A DNA stretch of 64,000 nucleotides from NCBI GenBank assembly GCA_964443885.1, contig CAYUES010000001.1, positions 1 through 64,000 on the forward strand. The letters run 5' to 3'. Below the pieces are notes generated by a model that did not search any database, was not told the DNA's origin, and was given only the letters and a program-made list of their open reading frames with translations. Both the position numbers and the translations under genes were made by a program. This DNA comes from OMIS01 sp964443885. GTDB taxonomy: Bacteria > Patescibacteriota > Microgenomatia > UBA1400 > PJMF01. Of this stretch, positions 59,887 to 64,000 are shown piece by piece (position 1 is the first letter of the stretch; every line of letters starts with the position of its first letter).

Positions 59887-59948
59887 TATAATCTAAGGCT
59901 TGGGAAAATGCCCAGACACGTAGAGTCGGCTTTCTACAGAAATTAGTT
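59887..59948 (+). promoter_or_regulatory. promoter and structured leader of the MFS transporter gene
   Basis: TATAAT at 59887-59892 predicts a start near 59899, leaving a ~50-nt leader with no Shine-Dalgarno. It can fold into two hairpins: TGGG/CCCA (59901-59904 and 59911-59914) and GTAGA/TCTAC (59920-59924 and 59933-59937). Known riboswitch classes are not matched. Confidence 0.4.
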
Positions 59949-61139
59949 ATGAAGATTGATAAATCAAAGAAAACACTCACCTTTTTGGTGGTCTTAATGT
60001 TGGTGAATGCGCTTTCGTATGGCACAATCATTCCACTACTTTATCCCTTTGCGGAGCGATTTGGGATTGGCCCTGTGGGCTTGAGTTTACTTTTTGCCTC
60101 ATTTTCATTATTCCAATTTATCGCTACCCCGATAATTGGTCGCCTTTCCGACCAGTACGGCCGCCGTCCACTGCTCTTACTCAGTTTATTTGGGACAGGA
60201 ATCTCGTTAATTATGTTTGGATTGGCCACTACAGTCTGGCAACTCTTCGTTGCCCGCATTTTAGACGGTATTACGGGAGGTAATATTTCAGTAGCACAAG
60301 CGGTAATTGCTGACACTACATCTGGCAAAGACCGTGCAAAAGCCTTTGGTATGCTTGGAGCCTCATTTGGTTTTGGTTTCTTAATTGGGCCAGCAATTGG
60401 TGGATTTTTAAGTACATATTCACTCAGTGCGCCATTTATTTTTGCGGGAGTTTTAGCAATCGTAGCTACTGTCTTTGGCTACTTCTACTTAGAAGAAAGT
60501 TTACCAGCTCGAATTAGTACGCACGAACGCAAGGAACCAATCTTTAATCTTGGAGAAATGATTTCAACACTAAAAAAACCGGTTGTTGGCACGTTTATTA
60601 TTGCAAGTTTGTTTGTCTCACTCGCCTTCAACTCTTTTATCCTCGGGACTCAGGCACTCACCAATGATGTCTTGAATCTGACGACATTCCAGATTGGACT
60701 GTTCTTTAGTTTTACTGGATTGCTCGGCATTATTATGCAAGCCTTTGGGGTGGGGTACTTACTGAAAATCATACAATCCAAGCAAACCATCATTACCTAT
60801 AGTTTGCTGTTGGCTGCTCTCACTTCGGCAATCCTCTTCTTTGCCCATAGTTTCGAGGTCTTTGCAGCACTTTCGTTCCTGTTCTTTATTACAAATGCGC
60901 CTGCGATGCCTTTGTTATCAGGTTTGCTCTCAGAGTCGGTAGATGCTGATCAACAAGGGGTGATCTTGGGAATTAATCAGTCGTATGTGGCGCTCGGGCA
61001 AATTATTGGCCCACTCTTGGCGGGTTTTATCACTGGTTACTCATTCTCGGGCGTCTTTTTGGCCACGGGATTATTATTTGCTACTGCATTTGCCACGATG
61101 TTCAAACACCAACGTCAAATTGCGCGAATTGAAAAGTAG
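59949..61139 (+). CDS. major facilitator superfamily transporter (Tet/drug-efflux type)
   Basis: 396 residues with twelve predicted helices. The loop 2-3 motif GRLSDQYGRRPLLLLSL (motif A) and the FGFGFLIGPAIGGFL segment of helix 5 (motif C-like, antiporter subfamily) are clear. Probably a proton-driven efflux antiporter; substrate unknown. The ATG at 59949 follows a ~50-nt structured leader with no Shine-Dalgarno. Confidence 0.93.
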   Translation: MKIDKSKKTLTFLVVLMLVNALSYGTIIPLLYPFAERFGIGPVGLSLLFASFSLFQFIATPIIGRLSDQYGRRPLLLLSLFGTGISLIMFGLATTVWQLFVARILDGITGGNISVAQAVIADTTSGKDRAKAFGMLGASFGFGFLIGPAIGGFLSTYSLSAPFIFAGVLAIVATVFGYFYLEESLPARISTHERKEPIFNLGEMISTLKKPVVGTFIIASLFVSLAFNSFILGTQALTNDVLNLTTFQIGLFFSFTGLLGIIMQAFGVGYLLKIIQSKQTIITYSLLLAALTSAILFFAHSFEVFAALSFLFFITNAPAMPLLSGLLSESVDADQQGVILGINQSYVALGQIIGPLLAGFITGYSFSGVFLATGLLFATAFATMFKHQRQIARIEK

Positions 61140-61165
61140 CAGTAAAATATGGGATACTAACAAGT

Positions 61166-61237
61166 GCGGGTGTAGCTCAATGGTCAGAGCTCCAGTTTTC
61201 CAAACTGGTGACGAGGGTTCGATTCCCTTCACCCGCT
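61166..61237 (+). tRNA. tRNA-Gly (UCC)
   Basis: Acceptor GCGGGTG/CACCCGC, discriminator T. Anticodon stem CCAGT/ACTGG with loop TTTCCAA giving UCC. CCA not encoded. The following gene's -10 box begins 10 nt after its 3' end. Confidence 0.97.
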
Positions 61238-61258
61238 CACTTATAGTACAATATTTTT

Positions 61259-63037
61259 ATGAATTCCTTTGTTCCCTCGCTTGTTGCTTTCATAAAACAA
61301 CACAAAAACACATTGCTTTGCCTCGCACTGCTGGCGCTCGTTTCATTTATCTACAGCACCCACTTGAGGGCGGTTATGGTTCCGAAAGGGTACGATCTAC
61401 TTTTTCATCTAGGAAATATCTTTGCACTTCAAATTAAGTTTGGTTTTGAACATACATCGCTTGCTTCTTTTAGTATTTCACCGCTGATTATGCATGATTA
61501 TGGATACGGTTCGCATCTTTTTTATCCACCACTCTCGCATTTTATACCTGCTTTGATTTCTTTTTCGATGGCACAGGTTGGTATAAACTCAACCATTCTT
61601 GCGATACGTCTATTTAGTTTTCTCACGATTTTTGGTAGTGGTGCCACGATGTTCTACGCTGCAAAGAAAATCAGCAACAACATGGTGTATGCAAGTTTTG
61701 CCAGTTTGTTATATCTCTCTGCTCCGTACCTCCAAATGGACTACTACTGGCGCGGTGGGATGAGCTCAAGTCTGTGTTTTGTTTTCCTGCCGATTTTGTT
61801 ACTAAGTTTGTACTACTTCACTAAAGAAAAGTTTGCTCCTTTCTTCTTCACTTTCGTGATTAGCATGACGCTGATTGCTTGGACACACCTCATCACTGCG
61901 TTTTTCAGTTTTATTATTTTTATGTTGGCGCTAGCTGTAAACTTCTTTTTTGTAAAAAAGAAAAAAGCTGCCTTCCTTAGTACGCTAGCAGCAGGCCTTA
62001 TGATTGGCGTTATGACCAGCCCTTTCTGGAGCTTATTACTCCAGCAACAACTGCTACAGACGCACATCATTTATAGTCCAGACTATCCATTCAATATTGA
62101 ATCTGTGGGCTTTAATACCATTAGTTTCCGAGCGTTATTTGATATTCAGTTTGCTGTATGGGAGTTCAAGATCCGAAATCTTTTTGCGCTCTTCAATATA
62201 GTTAATCTGGTATTTTTTGTGGTGTTTGTTTTGTTGATAAAACCGATCAGTAAAACCTTAAAGAAACCACAATTTATGTATACATTGATTGGTTTACTTA
62301 TCTTACTGCTCGGTATGGTGACGATACGAGCATTTTGGATTTATTTACCGCATCAATTTGCATATATTCAGTACCCGCATCGACTGCTTTTGGAGGCAAC
62401 ACCAATTGTATCTTTATTAATTGCGCTACCATTTATATTGATACGAAAAGTAACACGAAAAACCCTAGTTCTACTGTCTGCGTTGGGTATTTTAATTGTT
62501 GCGTACACATATAGATTTAATAACTATGAACTCTATGAACTAGGCACAATTGACTACACCACCCACTCGATTATTCAAGCAATGGGAGTTGAAAATGAGT
62601 ACCTCCCAGTGCGCTCCAAAGACAAGTTTTATGAGTTTGATGCTCGCTCATATAACCTCTTACCACTGACAAATATTGAAACTGCAACTCCTTCAGCTAC
62701 GATTCAGACCAACGAAACGCCATATTTACTGGCCAAGATTGAAAATAATGAGTCGAAGGAAACTGTTTTTGAGTTGCCACGGCTATTTTATGCTGGATAT
62801 GAACTGATCTGGCAGGCCGAAGGCGCTACTAACCGAGTGTCACTTCCCTACTCTCAAGGTGAAAACGGTTTGATCACGACTGTTATTCCAGGCAACGGCA
62901 CACTTGAAGTGCAGTACACTGGCGGCAAGTGGTATCCAATACTTTGCTTGGGCGCAGTGGTGGCTTTTGGTTATCTAAGTGTGCTGCTCTATAGATACTC
63001 TTTTACTAAAAAATCTATCTGGCTCGAAAAAGTATAG
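61259..63037 (+). CDS. large polytopic membrane protein (PTPS-related / YfhO-like, GT-C fold)
   Basis: 592 residues, about twelve transmembrane helices. The N-terminal loop VPKGYDLLFHLGNIFALQI and the DYGYGSHLFYPPLSHFIPALI segment match the 6-pyruvoyl-tetrahydropterin-synthase-related membrane domain (PF10131), now grouped with GT-C glycosyltransferases. A C-terminal extracytoplasmic beta-rich region (about 440-560) precedes the last helix. TACAAT at 61247-61252 ends 6 nt before the ATG. Likely glycosyltransferase for surface polymers; no direct proof. Confidence 0.78.
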   Translation: MNSFVPSLVAFIKQHKNTLLCLALLALVSFIYSTHLRAVMVPKGYDLLFHLGNIFALQIKFGFEHTSLASFSISPLIMHDYGYGSHLFYPPLSHFIPALISFSMAQVGINSTILAIRLFSFLTIFGSGATMFYAAKKISNNMVYASFASLLYLSAPYLQMDYYWRGGMSSSLCFVFLPILLLSLYYFTKEKFAPFFFTFVISMTLIAWTHLITAFFSFIIFMLALAVNFFFVKKKKAAFLSTLAAGLMIGVMTSPFWSLLLQQQLLQTHIIYSPDYPFNIESVGFNTISFRALFDIQFAVWEFKIRNLFALFNIVNLVFFVVFVLLIKPISKTLKKPQFMYTLIGLLILLLGMVTIRAFWIYLPHQFAYIQYPHRLLLEATPIVSLLIALPFILIRKVTRKTLVLLSALGILIVAYTYRFNNYELYELGTIDYTTHSIIQAMGVENEYLPVRSKDKFYEFDARSYNLLPLTNIETATPSATIQTNETPYLLAKIENNESKETVFELPRLFYAGYELIWQAEGATNRVSLPYSQGENGLITTVIPGNGTLEVQYTGGKWYPILCLGAVVAFGYLSVLLYRYSFTKKSIWLEKV

Positions 63038-63068
63038 TCCACGGTAGGCTGTTAAAGCTTGAGATCTC

Positions 63069-63971
63069 TTACTTATCATCGCCTGCTACATACTTCTCCA
63101 AAAACTGTAGCACCTGTTCTTCAAACTCAGTTGGATGAAAGTAGTGAATGTCATGGCGACTCTCAATTTCCCAGTACTCTTTTGGTTGGTTGGCTAAGTC
63201 GTACAAAGTCTTGGCGTCTGCTCCATTCACGACGTCATCTTGAGTAGCAGCCATCAAAAGTATGGGCACCTCAGACCCAGTTTTTGCAGAAATTTTAGCA
63301 ATGTTCTTGGCAGCTGTAAATTCTTGATAGTCTTGGCTAATTTCTGTTTTGGCTGCTTGTTTCATAATCGGCAAAAATATTGTTGGTGTCAAGTTTTCGT
63401 GACGCAGTTGTACGCTAAAAAGTGAATCAAAGTTTGAGTATGGCACCGATGCAATCACAAAGTCGCCTTTGCCAGTTTGACCAGCGGTAATAATTGAAGA
63501 AACTGCGCCCATTGAAACACCGAGAAAGCCAATCTTTTTGTCTTTGTTTTCTGGCAAACTGCGCAAGTGATCATAGACGGCTTCAATATCTTTCCATTCG
63601 TGTACACCCAAACTAATCCGGTTCCCTTCGCTCTCGCCATAGCCACGTAGATCAAGTAAAGCTGTTGAGTAGCCAGCTTTTTGCAGGTACTCAACTTGAT
63701 CGATCATAGCGGTCTTTCCGCCTGGATTACTGTAGCCGTGAACCAAAATTACTACTGCTTTCGGTTCTGAAGCAGGAACGTACCAATACGCGATTTTTTT
63801 ATTGTCGCTCGTGGTTACAAACTCAGTTGTGGGTGAAAAGTTTTCCGTTTTCTCCCACTTAGAGTTATTATGGTGAGTATGTAAATTGAACTGCAATCGA
63901 TATCGTAAGTACCAAAAACTACCTAAGTAAAACAGACTGGAAAATAGCAAAAGTATAAATAGAAACTTCAT
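63069..63971 (-). CDS. membrane-anchored alpha/beta hydrolase
   Basis: 300 residues. An N-terminal transmembrane helix (about 3-22) precedes an alpha/beta-hydrolase domain. Oxyanion segment VILVHGYSNPGGK, nucleophile elbow IGFLGVSMGAVSS, acid region LLMAATQDDVVNG and the catalytic His near ESRHDIHYFHP. The family (BAAT/DUF1100-like) includes peptidases and esterases; substrate unknown. TATACT ends 7 nt before the ATG (leaderless). Confidence 0.88.
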   Translation of the reverse strand: MKFLFILLLFSSLFYLGSFWYLRYRLQFNLHTHHNNSKWEKTENFSPTTEFVTTSDNKKIAYWYVPASEPKAVVILVHGYSNPGGKTAMIDQVEYLQKAGYSTALLDLRGYGESEGNRISLGVHEWKDIEAVYDHLRSLPENKDKKIGFLGVSMGAVSSIITAGQTGKGDFVIASVPYSNFDSLFSVQLRHENLTPTIFLPIMKQAAKTEISQDYQEFTAAKNIAKISAKTGSEVPILLMAATQDDVVNGADAKTLYDLANQPKEYWEIESRHDIHYFHPTEFEEQVLQFLEKYVAGDDK

Positions 63972-64000
63972 CTACTGCAGTATAGCAAAGTTCTGGATAT

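Noticed and set aside
59893..59948. Assignment of the MFS leader to a fluoride, guanidine, preQ1 or purine riboswitch
   Set aside because: The conserved core sequences of these classes are not present; it was kept only as an unassigned structured leader.
1..64000. CRISPR arrays, insertion sequences, rRNA operons and replication origin
   Set aside because: No regularly spaced repeats, transposase frames with terminal repeats, rRNA-like stretches or dnaA-box clusters were seen when reading the window.

Overview
The window reads as chromosomal sequence of a Candidate Phyla Radiation (Patescibacteria) bacterium, probably of the Microgenomates type. This is inference from gene content: a minimal-cell gene set, a putative folate-type gamma-glutamate ligase, a combined phosphoglucose/phosphomannose isomerase, two four-helix holin-family membrane proteins, many small membrane proteins and secreted CPR-style cell-surface proteins. 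TGA is used as a stop codon (for example at 58790-58792), so the recoded Gracilibacteria/Absconditabacteria are unlikely. There are no rRNA genes, insertion sequences, prophages or CRISPR arrays. Twelve tRNA genes are present, four of them for leucine.

Layout. 1-3.5 kb: a minus-strand operon encoding a holin-family protein, a 7TM protein, a RimK-like ATP-grasp ligase and a DUF1704/MATCAP-type metallopeptidase cut by the window edge. 3.6-14 kb: the uvrC, uvrA and uvrB excision-repair genes, with an active-looking transglutaminase overlapping uvrC and a zinc-ribbon rhomboid protease. 14-18 kb: a gamma-glutamyl ligase, a FemAB/BioF2-like acetyltransferase, a cobalamin adenosyltransferase-like protein, a histidine phosphatase and lexA. 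18-27.8 kb: lower glycolysis and sugar phosphates (gpmI, eno, a PpsA-like protein, pgi/pmi, pmm/pgm), then holA and a YgjP-type peptidase. 28-36 kb: cell-wall hydrolases, an ABC exporter, methyltransferases and an AbiEii-type toxin-antitoxin pair. 37-43 kb: tRNA clusters, a cytidylate-kinase-like protein, a large secreted deacetylase-like protein and a class A beta-lactamase-like protein. 43-51 kb: surface and glycan membrane enzymes, ogt, a VIT1-type transporter and a VKOR-dihydroorotate dehydrogenase fusion. 50-59.5 kb: a divergent Trm9-like/Elp3 pair, a thermonuclease, mazG/recQ/rarA, an archaeal-type fused coenzyme A enzyme and a cluster-less MutY. 59.6-64 kb: tRNAs, an MFS transporter, a large GT-C-like membrane protein and an alpha/beta hydrolase.

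How genes work together. LexA, UvrABC, RecQ, RarA, MutY, Ogt and a MazG-type pyrophosphatase form a strong DNA-maintenance theme. Elp3 and the Trm9-like methyltransferase would catalyse successive steps of wobble-uridine modification. The VKOR and dihydroorotate dehydrogenase halves of one polypeptide would both use membrane quinone. The glycolytic cluster carries three enzymes with altered or missing catalytic residues.

Expression style. Many transcription units start with a -10-like hexamer only 6-9 nt upstream of the start codon, implying leaderless mRNAs. Genes inside operons more often carry a Shine-Dalgarno sequence. All calls are from reading the sequence; no database search was run.
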